NCBI GenBank assembly: GCA_013397435.1
Contig: VZRG01000855.1
Span: forward strand, 124,001-188,000
DNA length: 64,000 nucleotides
Origin: Erythrocercus mccallii
Taxonomy: Eukaryota; Chordata; Aves; Passeriformes; Dicruridae
Direction of reading: 5' to 3'
Of this stretch, positions 13,301 through 25,700 are shown piece by piece (positions within the stretch are counted from its first letter, which is position 1; every line of letters begins with the position of its first letter). The notes under the pieces were generated by a model. The model was not told the origin of the DNA. It was given only the letters and a program-made list of their open reading frames with translations, and did not search any database. The position numbers and the translations under genes are program-made.

Positions 13301-16300
13301 TGGCTGGTTTGGGTCTTGAAGAAACCTGGTAGTCCTTCCTGATACAAAGAGCTGTAATAGTTGTCACTGCCATTTTCCTTAGGACTGTCATGTATGTTAC
13401 AAAAAGCTGCCTGTTGGTTTGGCTGTCTGAAAAATCTGTAATTGATCTTCAGTAGGGGAACTTGTATTTCCCTGTTTCAAGTGTGTAAATGGTTTTGAAT
13501 TATGTGAGAAACACTTGAGTCTTCATGCTTGTATTTATTGAGATTCTTACTCTGTGTGGAAGCAGCATTCTTTTCATAGTGAGGCAACACAAGTATTATA
13601 CTTAACATTTGTTATTCAGGATTTTCAAGTTATCAGCAGAAGTATTTCCATGCCGTGTGATTGTTTTGGCATGAGAAATACAATGGTCAAAACGTTGTTT
13701 TTAGGCTTCACTTAGGGTTTCTGCTTAGGTCAGAAGGTTGGGAGCTAGAGGGAAGTATGTGATGTGTGTATTTCATTTGTCTTCCTTACCTGTTGGCAAG
13801 CAAGTAACTAAATAAAATAATGCAAGAGAGATTGCTTGGATACAGTATGCCTGTGTGTATCACAGTTGCTGATACTGTTTTCAAATATGTTTTCTTACAG
13901 ATAATCTCATTTCTTCCCTTTCCGCCCTACCAAACAAATTCTCCAGAGCTAGGTCTTTGTACTTGGAAGTGTTTATTCAATGTGGATAAGCAAATATTGA
14001 CTAACGTGATGGCCAAATTGAAGTACCCACAGTGGGGAAAAGAATGTAACTTCATTACTGTGCCATCTTACAGCAATAAGATTTTATTTCATGCTGATAA
14101 CACCTGCTGTAAAGTAGATACTATTTTGACCTGTACAGAATTTAATATTTAGTGGATCATTTTTCCTTGCCACATGTGTTCAATGGAGGAGAGAAGTACA
14201 GATATTCTTGAGAAAGAAGAGAAAGCAAGAAGTAGGTAAGAGAAACATCCAAAGACTGTGCTGAGCTAGTGTGGAGACCTGGACAGCACAGAGCAGAAGC
14301 AGAGAGCAAAACCACAGGCTCCTCTATTAACAGAAGTTGTAGGAACATAAAAGGACTCCGTAGCAAGAAGAACCTGGTTCTCTTTCAATGGCTGTTTTTT
14401 CACCATCACTGCATAAAAAGTAAACACAGCATGAAAGACCTGCTTGGCCTGTTCTTTCTATTTTGTTTTCCAACTTTTCACTCCTACCCCTACAGTCCCC
14501 AGGATTTAACAGGCCTTCTTCATAGTGCAGAACTGGAGAAACAGAGACAGCACAAAAGGAAAAGCACTAGAGACTGAGAAGTGTGTAGGTTGACACACCT
14601 TGAGGATGATTTTTTGTTTGTTTGAAATAACAGCAGAAAGATAAAAGTTGCACACAATTCTGACATTAGTTTCAGCCTTAACAGCAGCATACTAGTGCAA
14701 GTATCTTCAGGAATATGCCTAGTAGTTTGGGGGTCACTTTTCCCAAGCTCTGCATCTTCTGTCACTCTAGTATCTTTACTTCTTTGAGATTGGAGCTATA
14801 CCAGTTCAATCATCCTACAGAAGCTAGATACATAGACAAGAACAACAGAATAGTTACTAATTTTTTAAAAACCCAAAACATATAGAAGGCATCCACGGCA
14901 AGAATGTCAAGGTAAATTATGAAATAGGGAAAATTACTACAAATCCTTAGTTAATTTATTTTAAAAGAAAACAATGTATGGTATGTCTTTACTTGGAATG
15001 TCATTCATAATGAAAATGAACAGTAATAATGAAAATAATAGTAAAAGGCTAGTGATGCACTATTTCCCCAACATACACAGTTTCCAGATGCTTATTTATA
15101 CTCCTTCCTGTATCTTGCCTTTTTAAAACTGAGGAGGTGGAGAAAATGTTCTTTGAGAAAGAGGGGGAAAAAGTTGAGGGAAGGGGGCAGGATGAGAAAG
15201 TTCTTGCGAACTGTAAGGAAATTAAAGGGCATATTTTTCAGACTTAGATGGCTTAAATCATCAGAATAACTTTCTAAGGGCACTAATGGATACTGCATCA
15301 TTTGTTTTCTTCAAACGGCATTTAAAAAAAAATTATACGAATGGACAAGAGGTTCAAGATCTTCAGTTATTACTTTAATGTATCTTTTTGCAGAGTATTT
15401 TTTAATGGTATTGTGCAGGCATTTTCAGATGGGAAGCACACCTGTCCATTTATCACTGTTTCTGTTTGTAACTAGAAATTCCAAAGCAGGGTATGTACCT
15501 TTAATAGTCTGGTATTTTTCTACACAATGAAGTTTCAAACTTCAGGGAGGTTTTTTCTGCTTCTTAGTTTACAAAATAAAACAAAAACCCCAAACAAACA
15601 AAAGAAGACTGAACGTTTAATCAGGGTAAATACAAAGCAGTACAAATATATTAGTGACCACAAATCAACCAATGACTTAACTGTGTATTTATTTGTTGTC
15701 TTAAAAATATACTTTCAACCTAATAATGTTTGGGAAAGACCAATTATGCAAAGAAGTGCAGTTCTAGCAAATCCAGCAGAAAACAGGATATTATTAGGTT
15801 TTTTTATACTAACTTCAATAGGTTAGCATTAGTAACTAAAGTTTCTTTCCAAAAGGTGTTCTGTTTTTTTAACCTGCTTTTCTTGTGCAAATCTCACAAA
15901 GCTTTTGACTCTTAGTTGTTACCTCAAGCTATAAGTATAAAGTCTGTATCTTGAGAAAAAAAATAAGAAATTAGTGAGAAAATGAGAAAAAAGTGAGAAA
16001 TTAAGTGTTATCTGGCACAGCTGTAGCCCTGGTTTTTTGCCTATTTGTAGTGAAGACGACAAATCTACTTTCAGGTTTTTTAGGTGTGTACCTGGCAAGC
16101 AAGCACTGATAGCTCTTAACAACTGTGTGTGGGTTTTATTAGTGTTACCTAAAGAACAGACTCGCTGTATCCATTAGGGGTTTGTTAGATGGCACAATGA
16201 GTTTTATGAAAGAGCTGCTGAGGATACTGCTTTTATAAATACACAAGATTGACATAAGCTGAATGCCACTACTAGGAGTACATAAAACTTCATAAGTTAC

Positions 16301-18429
16301 TCTTAACTGCCATGTGGATACTGTAATTTTGCCTTTCTAGTAGAGAAGTAGTTTCCGTGGACACTGCAGCATATTCATATTATATATTCTTACTTCAATT
16401 AGTCTTCCCACTTAAAGGAGGATTAAACCTGGTCTTCTCTTAAAATTATGTAAATTGAGGAGCAACATGTGTTACTACCTGACATGCAGAGGACCACTTG
16501 TTATGTTTGTTGTGAGCAGTAAAACTGTATAGCTGAAAAGACTCCCTTTAATGTTTTTGTCATGAAATTATATGCATATGTCTTTAAAATTGTATTGCTA
16601 GAATGCAATGAAAGCAGATACCAAGGCAGATGTGTAGAGTTCTTTTTAAATCCATCACAGATTAAAGTAATCAGCAGTGCGTATTCAGTGCAGTTTTTTT
16701 CAAGCCATGCTATTCAGTGAACAGCAGAGTTCTGTGAGAAGAGTGCAGAAAAACTTTTGCTGAGGCATATATCTGTTCCTTTCTAAGAAAATATAACATA
16801 TTTTACTTTATGTCCATAAAATTGTAAAAGATTTACATACAGAATTTCAAAAACCAGTAGATATTTGTTAGCCTGTTGAAAGGATCTCTGTCTTTAGCAC
16901 CTGTGAGCAGTTCCATTGCCCCCCTCTGTGAGACGATACATGCTGAAATTCGTAAAATGGTGGAAATATGTGTGTTTAGGACAAAGTTGACGATGAATGT
17001 CCTTGGCTGTCTTAAAATACAGTTGTTGCATGTCTTAGTTTCCCACACATATAAAGAGGAAGAGGTCAGGAGACTTCCCTTTAAGCCTATACTTGCCATG
17101 AGCCTCCTGTTTATTTGTTTGTTTGGTTTCAGCAACTAAACTAATTCCTGTTAAATACTAGAAATTATGGGGTTTTTACAGTAACTACCAGCCTTTGCTG
17201 TGACAATCCTATCTCAAAATTGACATCACAAATAATATCAAATAAGTCTCTGCATCTAAGATGATGAATCATGCCTGTGTTAGAGTATTGGGAATATATA
17301 AAGTTCAGAGAAAAAACTATAGGCTGCTTATCTGCTTGGTAATATTTCTCTAAGTTTTGGCTAAGTCTTTGAATTGTTACTAAATCAATTTCTTTTTTTT
17401 TTGGTAATGTAGCTTTTTAGCATACATCAAGGACCTTTTCCTTTCTCCCCTCACCCCGAATAATGTGCTGAAACATCCACTACTTGCCTTCTGAGACTGT
17501 TGAACAATTTAGAAAAAAAAAATCTGGAAATGGCTTTTTTGGTAATAGCTTTCTAGTTTTTCCCCTGTACCATTAAACTTGATTTAATGGATAAATTAAT
17601 TAAGTCTGTATTAGAGTAGTAAGGGGAGCCTGGAGTCTGAATGTCAAAGTAAAAAAGTGCTGTTTTGCAAACCTGCCATAGAAATAATAACCCGGTCATA
17701 TCAACAATATCCTTTGTGTTGTGGACATAATAATTATTTTTCTAATTAAAGTTGTGTTTTATGCTTCCATTTTTCATCTGAAAGCATGACCATGCAAATA
17801 AAAACCTATGTTTGATAAGTAAGATAGATAACTTGATCTCATGTTTATCCTTTGTAATTTAACTTTGATTTTTTATTTATTGGTGAAAACACTGTGCTGG
17901 TCTCTTAATTGTTCACAGTGATAAAAAATATTCTGTTAACAGAGGACCTTCTAGCTCTCATCAACTAAATGAGAAATCCACATTTATGCTCAGCTTGGGC
18001 ACCTCCGTTTCCCTTCAGAGCAACAGTGTCTTTCTGTGAAACTGACAGCCAGGTGTCCTACAAGGTTTCTGACTTGGCAAGATGCTCTGAGCTTGTTTGT
18101 GCTGTGTTGTAGCTATTGACAAGTAGCTTCATATGTTAGAATAGAAGCTATTTATGAGCACAGTGCTTTGTTAAGCTTTTACATAGGCCAAACACAAAAT
18201 CTCTTAAGGCCCTATTTTTTTTTGTTGTTGTTAGATTTATATAGAAATAGTTATTTTTGTTTTGATGTGATGCAGCTCTAATTTCTTTATGCTGGATAGC
18301 AGTGCACTGCATTTTTCCACAGAAAAAACCACTTGTTTGACCAACTTTTAGCTAGGCCATATGGCATGACTCTGCTTTGCAATTATCACATCTTAAAAAT
18401 GGATTTACCTCTGGATGCCCAGCTGTTGA
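10371..18429. other. AT-rich non-coding sequence
   Basis: No exon or transposon was recognised in this 8 kb. Local oddities are an A-rich patch with three GAGAAA copies at 15976-16000 and an AT-rich patch at 17690-17880 with homeodomain-type TAATTA and one octamer ATGCAAAT (17792-17799). Neither is strong enough to call. Confidence 0.5.
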
Positions 18430-18720
18430 CCCTACAGAGGTGGCCTTGGACGGGTTGAGGTATAAGCATGTGTGAGGGGTGGGGAGGCGTTTTGGGAGGG
18501 GCCATGCTCTGAGGCTTGGCCAGTCTGGGTCATGTCTGTCTGTGGGAGTTGCAGCAGCTGGTCCAGAGTCACTTCCAGCTCCAGAATTGTGGTGTAGCTA
18601 ACACTAGTCTGCTTGTGCAAGTCAGCTCCCTCAGATGCAGCCACACTTGGCTGAGGTGCCATCCTGGGATGTGGATGAAGTGTAGTGCAATGATTATGCA
18701 TGAAATCACATCTCAGACAA
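18430..18720. other. GC-rich block of unknown origin
   Basis: The composition rises sharply against the AT-rich flanks. Frames of 98 codons (minus) and 75 codons (plus) are open but show no recognisable domain, and no CR1 or LTR signature was seen. It may be an old repeat or a conserved non-coding element. Confidence 0.35.
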
Positions 18721-19789
18721 CTAAACACCTACCTCTTCTATAGGCATAGTGTATGTAACCACAGGCAGATCTCGTTTCATATCCAGTGTGTTCTTCATTG
18801 CCTTCTTTTCTTCCCCTTTCCTGAATATGTTTTCTGATTTCTTAGTTAATAAATTGGTCTGTAATCTATGAAATACATTAAGAACACATTGAAAGGCAGA
18901 AGTTGTTGTGTAGGAACATGACTAACTGAAAGCTAAAAGGAATTAAGCAGCAAATGCTGTCTGGCCTTGAGCTAAATAATTAAATATCCTTATTTGGGGG
19001 CAGGGAGGATCGTGATGTGGTTCTTTGTGGGCTTTTTTGTGTGGTTAAGATTTTTTGGGAACATCTTATGTTGTTGTGATAGCTAATTCAGAATAGAACT
19101 CTCTGATCAGTCCAAGAAAATGAACCTGATAAGAAGAGTTGGGCACCTTGTTAATTTTTGTTCAGTGAAATTGGGGTCTAATTAAGACCCCAGATAGCAC
19201 AAGCACTGTGTTTGGCTCTGCACTCACGATATCTGTGTCTGAACACTGGGTAGCAGGATACAGAGTTTTTCTAATTGCACTTAATTGGGAAGCAGGTAAC
19301 TTTATTGTGAGCTGAGTTTTAGCACGCAGAAAACATCTTCTACCAACAATAAGGTTAACAGTTTACCTTCACGGTCCCTGGATTAACTGAGAAAAAAAAT
19401 CATATAATTAAAATCCTCTTTAAATGAGGTTGTATTTAGTAGCTGGCATGACTCAGCTTTGCAAATGTCGTGTTCTGCCTCCAGTGAGTATAATTTTTAT
19501 TGTGTGACATGAGCTTAATCTGGAATGTATTGGGGAAAGAGTAATAGAAAGGGTGTTTCTCGTGCAAAATATGCTTAAGAGCAAACAAAAATACTTTTAA
19601 GAAAAGGGTCTAACAGCAGGTGCATGAGTACATCAAAGCCAGCTGGCTGAAGTACTTCTGCAGTTAGAATGAATGAGTAAATGCAATTCAGGTGAATCAG
19701 ATTTTGTTTGTGGGGAGAAAAATAAAACCTTAGTAATCTACATATCCATCTGTTTTCTCCTTCAGGTTTTAATAACACCTGCTACCTGC
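18721..19789. other. AT-rich non-coding sequence
   Basis: I see nothing specific in this stretch. Confidence 0.5.
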
Positions 19790-20000
19790 ACTGAGGGTGC
19801 TTGCAGAGGTACACAATATCCATGAGGCTGTACATGGGGATTGGAAAGCTGTGTGACGTCCCTGACCCAGGGCTTGCCTCCTGGGGTAAAGTCTGGAGCC
19901 AGCTGGATGCCCAGTGGCGGCACCCTTGGCCAAGAACCTGCTCCAGATCTTGCCAGTGTACCTGTTATCTGGTTGTAGTCCCCTGCTATCACACAGCAAA
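19790..20000. other. GC-rich block of unknown origin, open in two antisense frames
   Basis: Antisense frames of 106 and 134 codons (19762-20082 and 19769-20173) overlap here. Neither gives a protein I recognise, and sharing the same DNA argues against both being real. An unclassified transposon remnant is the simplest explanation. Confidence 0.35.
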
Positions 20001-20112
20001 CCAAATGTGTCTTTTTCACAGAAAACTTTAAAGCTGATTGTGAAATAAACACCACCAAGAAAGTTATCTTGAGGGCAGGCAAGAGACCATGTGCTGATTA
20101 CAGATGTATTTT

Positions 20113-20146
20113 CAGAAAGTTTCTGATATATTTCCAGAAAGTTTCT
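20113..20146. repeat. Direct repeat of cagaaagtttct, 22-bp period
   Basis: Copies at 20113-20124 and 20135-20146 are identical over 12 bp and sit about two helical turns apart. No factor was assigned. Confidence 0.7.
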
Positions 20147-20393
20147 CTGGCAGTGTTCTGAGGAACAAAACAAGTGTCCAGGTATAATGTCTCAGACCTC
20201 TCATGCTTATTAATGTAACTTACAGAAAATACTTTGTATCGCAGAGAACAGGGGGTTCTTCAGTTGAAAAATTGTATTTTTTCACAGTTTATTTCATAGG
20301 AATGTGGTTTTGATAGTTTAAGTATTTGAGATTTGGTTGATTTTTTGTTTTTTTATGAAAAAACCCCAAAATTCAGCAATTTTTTGTGCTATG

Positions 20394-20414
20394 AAACATG
20401 TTTTAAACATGTTT
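20394..20414. promoter_or_regulatory. Two perfect p53-family decamers, 1-bp spacer
   Basis: AAACATGTTT occurs at 20394-20403 and again at 20405-20414, separated by one T. Each decamer satisfies RRRCWWGYYY with a CATG core, and the spacing falls in the accepted 0-13 bp range. The A/T-only flanks make it weaker than GGACATGTCC-type sites. Occupancy is not shown by sequence, and the match could be chance in AT-rich DNA. Confidence 0.4.
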
Positions 20415-21737
20415 AAACAAATTTGGTTAGTAGGCTCTTGGATAAAATGGGACAGTTTGTGACATGGGTTAATCTGCAATTTATTAGTATATTGTTGGCA
20501 GACTGAATTTATCCTATCAGTGAATATGCCTGCTTTTTAAGAGGCTGTTGCTTGTATTCGCTGTCTGCTGTATGGCAGTACAATTTTGAAGTTGTTAGTA
20601 TAACTAGGCGTTCACTGCAGACTTGAAATAGTGTCATCCTGTGGGTTATTTGGTGTCAGAGTATGCTTTTCATGTTACTTATTTACTTCCTTACAATGAG
20701 AAGCTAAGAATGCAGATAAGTAAGTTTTCTTCCATATTTAGTGAAAAAGTACTCAAGTTGTTTATGGCTTTGTCAGCAGCTTTCAGTTTCAGGAGCTGAA
20801 ATGAATCTGTTTAAGATTTAGTGGAGAGCAAGCTAATTTAAAACTCGTAGGAAAAATTACTTGTAGTCTTGACACATTTATTCTAGGTTTTCCTTTCCCT
20901 GGATACCTGTCAGTGCAGGTAAGCCATACACCACTCTATATGTGGGTGTTTCCTGTGAAAATCAAACCATTTAAGGTTTGCAGTGGTTGCACTGGTTTTA
21001 CTACAGTGGCCATAGAGCTCCAGGTGAGTTTTACTCTGCCACTGAGATATTACTCACAGCATGTTTCCCAAATGGACATTTTTAACAGTAATAGCCTTTT
21101 TGTCAATACACAGGGAACACAAGTCAGTGTTCCTTGGCAAGATAGGCAGCTCATTTCTGAGGAGACCACCTAGTTTCCTTTGGGTTCAGATTGCAGAAGA
21201 GCAGTAACTGTTCTGCTGAGAACATGTGCTTTGTTAAAATGTTTCTGGAACATTTTGAAACTCCCTTTTTTGTATAGCACTTTGTTTCTTAACTAGGTCA
21301 ATAATTCTGATCTTCAACGAAATTGCATTGAAGTGTTGAAAATTTGTGCACCATGTGTTTATATTTTAAGCTATATGTACTTATATGTACTATGGACTAT
21401 ATGTACTTAGTTATTTTTCTGCATATGTAGGAAAGATGACATCGTGTCTTTCAGGCTTAAAACTGGACATCTCTACCTGCTTTCCTATTTTATTTTTCTA
21501 AATTTTAATAACTTATAATTGAACTTAATTTGGTAAAGTTGTTCATATTGTCCAGTGTATAAAATGCCATGTGGCAGGTGAACTAGGAGAGTCATGGTTA
21601 TAATGTTAACTAAAAGGCTTTTATTAGTGATCACATGTTGATCAAATTACTATAAATCAATGATTGAATGGAAATTCAGTGCTAATCAATTAGGCAATAG
21701 TAGAATGCAAACTAAGCAGTGATTTAACCCAATTTTC
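20415..21737. other. AT-rich non-coding sequence
   Basis: TATATGTAC occurs three times between 21372 and 21406, a small repeat cluster. Nothing else was recognised. Confidence 0.5.
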
Positions 21738-22762
21738 AAGGTGAGAAGGACTAGTAACTACAGGCCTGTCAGTCTCAACTTGAGTACTTGGTATGGGAAT
21801 TATTGAAAAACATCTTAAGGACAAGTCATTGGTCACAACCAGCATGAGTTCATGAGGGGAAAGATTTGTTTGCCAAACTTAATTTTCTTTTACAGGGTAA
21901 CCTACCCAGTTGACCAAGCAAAGCCAGTTGATGTAATCTTTTTGGACTTCTGTAAAGCTTCTGACTCTATCTCACAGTATCCTTCTGGACAAAATGTCCA
22001 GCACTCAGCTGGATAAACACATCATGTGGTCGGTGAGCAGCTGGCTCATGGGTCGGGCACAAAGGGTTGCAATGAATGAAGGGTGACATCAGACTGGTGA
22101 TCTGTCACTTGTGGGGTTCCATGGGGCTCCATCTTAGGGACGCTCTCTTTAATGTTTTAAAGAATGGTCTGAATGCAGATATTGAGCAAGTTGTGTTATA
22201 TGAAGCAACTTTACCAATTATACTAAATTAAGAGGAGCTGTGGACTCCCTTGAGGGTGGAGAGGCCCTGCAGAGAGATCAGGATAGACTAGAGAGCTGGG
22301 CAGTCACCAGCCATATGAAATGCAAAATGAGCAAATGCCAGATTCTGCGTCTGATCCAAAGTAATGCTGCTTGAATATACAATCTAGGGAGCAAGAGTCT
22401 GAAAAGCAGCCATCCAGAAAGAGCTGGAAAGAGATCTGGGGCTTGTTTTTATGGTCAGGTTGAACATGAACATGAACATGAGTCAGCAGTGCCCTGGCAG
22501 CCAGGAGGGCCACCCATGTCATGGGGTGCATCAGAAACAGCATCACCAGCTGGGCAAGGGAGGGGATTGTCCTGCTCTGCTCTACACTGCAGCAGCGTCA
22601 GCGTCCAGTGCTGGTGGCTGGTTTGGGTGTCACAATATAAGGATATAAAGCTTAGAGAGGGAAGGGTGACCAAGATGCTGGTAGGTCTTGAGGGCAAGAC
22701 TTCTGAAGAGTGGTTAAGGTGAGTTGGTTTGTTCAGCTTAGAGAAGATAAGGCTGAGGAAGT
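21738..22762 (+). mobile_element. CR1 LINE remnant, reverse-transcriptase region
   Basis: Translating across frames recovers the order of a CR1 ORF2: NYRPVSL-like (about 21755), a DVIFLDFCKA-like motif (about 21930), HSILLDK (about 21970), SWLMGRAQRV (about 22040), CGVPWGS-like (about 22110), LNMNMNMSQQC (about 22455), then KTSEEWLR and LFSLEKIRLR (about 22700-22760). Known CR1 ORF2 carries these in the same order. Many stops and frameshifts make it dead, the catalytic YADD-type box is not intact, and the 5' part and 3' tail are missing. A GAACAT repeat near 22462-22478 has expanded the normally short Met-Ser segment. Sense relative to CDC42SE2. Confidence 0.85.
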
Positions 22763-25700
22763 GACTGGTTCTGTTAGCTCCTGGTAAGACATGGCCTAGA
22801 TTCCTTACTTCCTGTGAAGATACAGCCTAGCAGAGTTCTGCACAGCAGGACTGACTTCAGTCAGACCGTCTTGATGATGTCTGAATCAAAGCACTCTTCA
22901 CTCAGAATCGGTTTATCCATCAGGGACTTGGCAAACAACAAACTTGATCTCCAACCAAAAAATTAGTAAGCATCTATCTATCACAAAATGAAAGTCAGGA
23001 AGGATTTTCAAGATTTTGTTTGTAGTTGTATTTTTTCATACTCTGTGGAGGTAAATATTTTTATCAGTGTAAGCAGCAAAAGCTCTCTGTGGTCACGTAC
23101 TTATTTTAAAGACTAAAGTAAACACTCAAATTCAACTCCATATTAGGGATCATTTCCAGTGAATTTCAGTTTGGGAGAAGGAGAAGCAAAGAGCAGTAAT
23201 TCCTTTTAATTAATCTGGATTATTAATGTGCATTATCTAAATCAAGCTGAAGTTTAAAGATAGTCACAAAAGAAGATATTTTGGGAATTACAGTATTTCT
23301 TCCATGATAAAAAACCTTGTATAGGTACTAGCATTATTGGTAGTAATGAGGTATAACTCTGTGCTTGTGTAATGTCTTAGTGTAAGCAACTATATTTATT
23401 AAAAATCTGATGAGTTTCTGATTTTTCTCTCTTTTTTAAATTTCATTCTCTTTTGAAAAGGGAGTGGTCCTTCCAGCAAAAAACCAAAATATGCTGTTGA
23501 CCTGAAAAATGTTGTTTCATACTGACTGTCACTCTAATATATGTTTGGGGATTTTTAACAGGTGTCCCTAGAAACTTTTTTCAGTTTGTAGTTGTTCTCC
23601 TTAGCATAGGCTGGCTCTCTGAAGTTTGTAGAGGTAAAAGCTTGTTAGCTTTCTGGTTGATGGTTTTCATACTTGCTGGATATAGCATGAGAGCCTTGGC
23701 CATAGGAATGAAATACTTTATGATGCAGTTACTAATTGTAGGTTGTGTTTGTGGCTTTGTATGCACACACATGCATAGTATTTAGTAGGTTTCTTGTGTG
23801 TAGAAGTGTCTGAAAGGGGTTTTCTGTGCTGTGGAAGCATAGAAGCTCTCTGTGTGTGCTTCACAGGAGCTTTATTTGAGTTCATCATTTTCTTTGCACT
23901 TGTTTAAGTGTTAGAGAATTAGGACGTGCTCTACATGCATTATGGCATACTTAAATTGTGATACGTGGACCAAATTTCTTTGTTGCTATAAGTATGTCTG
24001 GATTTTCCTTTCCCTTAAGTGACTTAAGAAATGTCTGGAGGCAGGGGAAAAAACCATTTATTACTGTACACTGCTAGAAAAAGATGAAACTTGACTCCTG
24101 TCTAGGCATAACTTTGTGTGTTACACATTAATGTGCTAGCTAATCTCTGGGTATTGATGGAGAAGATGAAAAAGCCAAGCATTTTATCCATTTTCTTCTT
24201 TTCCACATGGTCTAGTCTGAAACCACACATAATGCTATGCTAAGGATTTTTACATGAATGGAGGTTTCTGACTAGAGCATTCTTTGTGAGACTTGCTTTG
24301 TGAGTCTACTGGTGCCACTCCCCTTGCTTATCTTTAGAGCAAAATCTTAACAGGCTCAGTTAGCGCTTGCCACCACTCACAAGTTCTAAAATTTCTTTGC
24401 TTTCTGGCTCTGCCATATGCCCCAGTTACATCCTGCTTTTACTGGCAAACTCGGGTGGTATTTCTGCATCATCTTCTGTCTGAAGATGGACTGCATGAAA
24501 AATAAACTGGATGTTTAATATACCGTTCTCAAGTGTCTAGTCAGGAAAAATTGATACCACTTCAGACCAATCAAAGCCTAATTTAGTGTATGTGTGGTTC
24601 TTGTGTGAGTGCTCTTCAAATGAGCAAACAGAAACAGTGCTGAAAGTTGAAGCCAAGAGATGTCACCTGTATTAAGATGCAGAGTGGTCATTTAAGTGAG
24701 TTCTGAAAGTACCGTGCACTGGGCAGTAACCAGAGACCGTACTGCTTCCTGAGAATAGGCACACTTGAAACAATGGACTCCATGAACTCACAGGCCTCTG
24801 CCTGCAACTTCTGTGAGTACCTGCTCCAGAAGTCCTGAATTGCACTTCTACTCAAAGCAGAGTGACTCAAAGTATCTTTGAAAATGGGATTTGTCTTAAC
24901 TTTTAAGTTTCTTTAAGCCATCTCCCGTGTGCCTAAATGTGGATGCATGTACAGAGTTCAAGTCATGTAAATGAACTAACAATAGAGAAATTGTAATAAA
25001 AGGGCTACAGAACAAATATTAATAACTGGTAAGGCCTTAAATTATAACAGATTAAAATACACAGTTCTATCACTTTGAACAAAAACCTACTTCTGTTTTG
25101 GTGTTTGCAAGCTCTGGAACTAAAAGTTAAAGCTAGAGACATCCTGCTGATGCACTCTTCCCATTTGAAGCTTGCGTTGTCATATGCCAAGGATGACTTG
25201 AAGAGAGGTGATTCATCTGGCTCTTCAGATGGCCACATGTGAATCCTGGATAGTTTCATGGGATAACAGAGTGAAATTGACTTTTCCAGTGCCACAAAAT
25301 CTGAGACTGCTTTTGCTTACTGTATTTGGTCTCATAGTTGTTTTGTACTTGAATGGGAGGTTGAGAAGTGATGTCCAGGTATTAGATAAATTACTTTTAA
25401 GTAGAATTGCCATGCTAAGATTTAGGCTTTGACATTGTTCTGTGATCTCAGACCCAGGAGGAGCTTGACAAAGCTTGGGAAGAAGAATGCACTGCTGATA
25501 GTGGAGAAAAACAAAGCAGGATTTATGTGCCACGAGGACTTTTGGCACAACTCCTACGATAAGGAAGAAACTAATAAAGCAAACACAGCAACTGTGCTGA
25601 GAACAGCTCCAACTGAGTAAAAAGTAATTCTGGCAGAGGGAGATGGGGACCACTGACTCACAGCCCACCAACTAAAGAAACCTACCGACTCAGGAGCATA

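Noticed and set aside
15966..16003. Repeated GAGAAA units considered as an interferon-response cluster
   Set aside because: Spacing does not match GAAANNGAAA; it is better explained as A-rich low complexity.
17792..17799. Octamer ATGCAAAT, also at 31578-31585 and 34756-34763
   Set aside because: About two exact octamers are expected by chance on both strands of 64 kb; three is not informative.
25225..25671. Longest open frame in the window (148 codons, minus strand)
   Set aside because: No recognisable domain; sense frames over the same DNA are also open; no splice or promoter context. Within chance for 64 kb.
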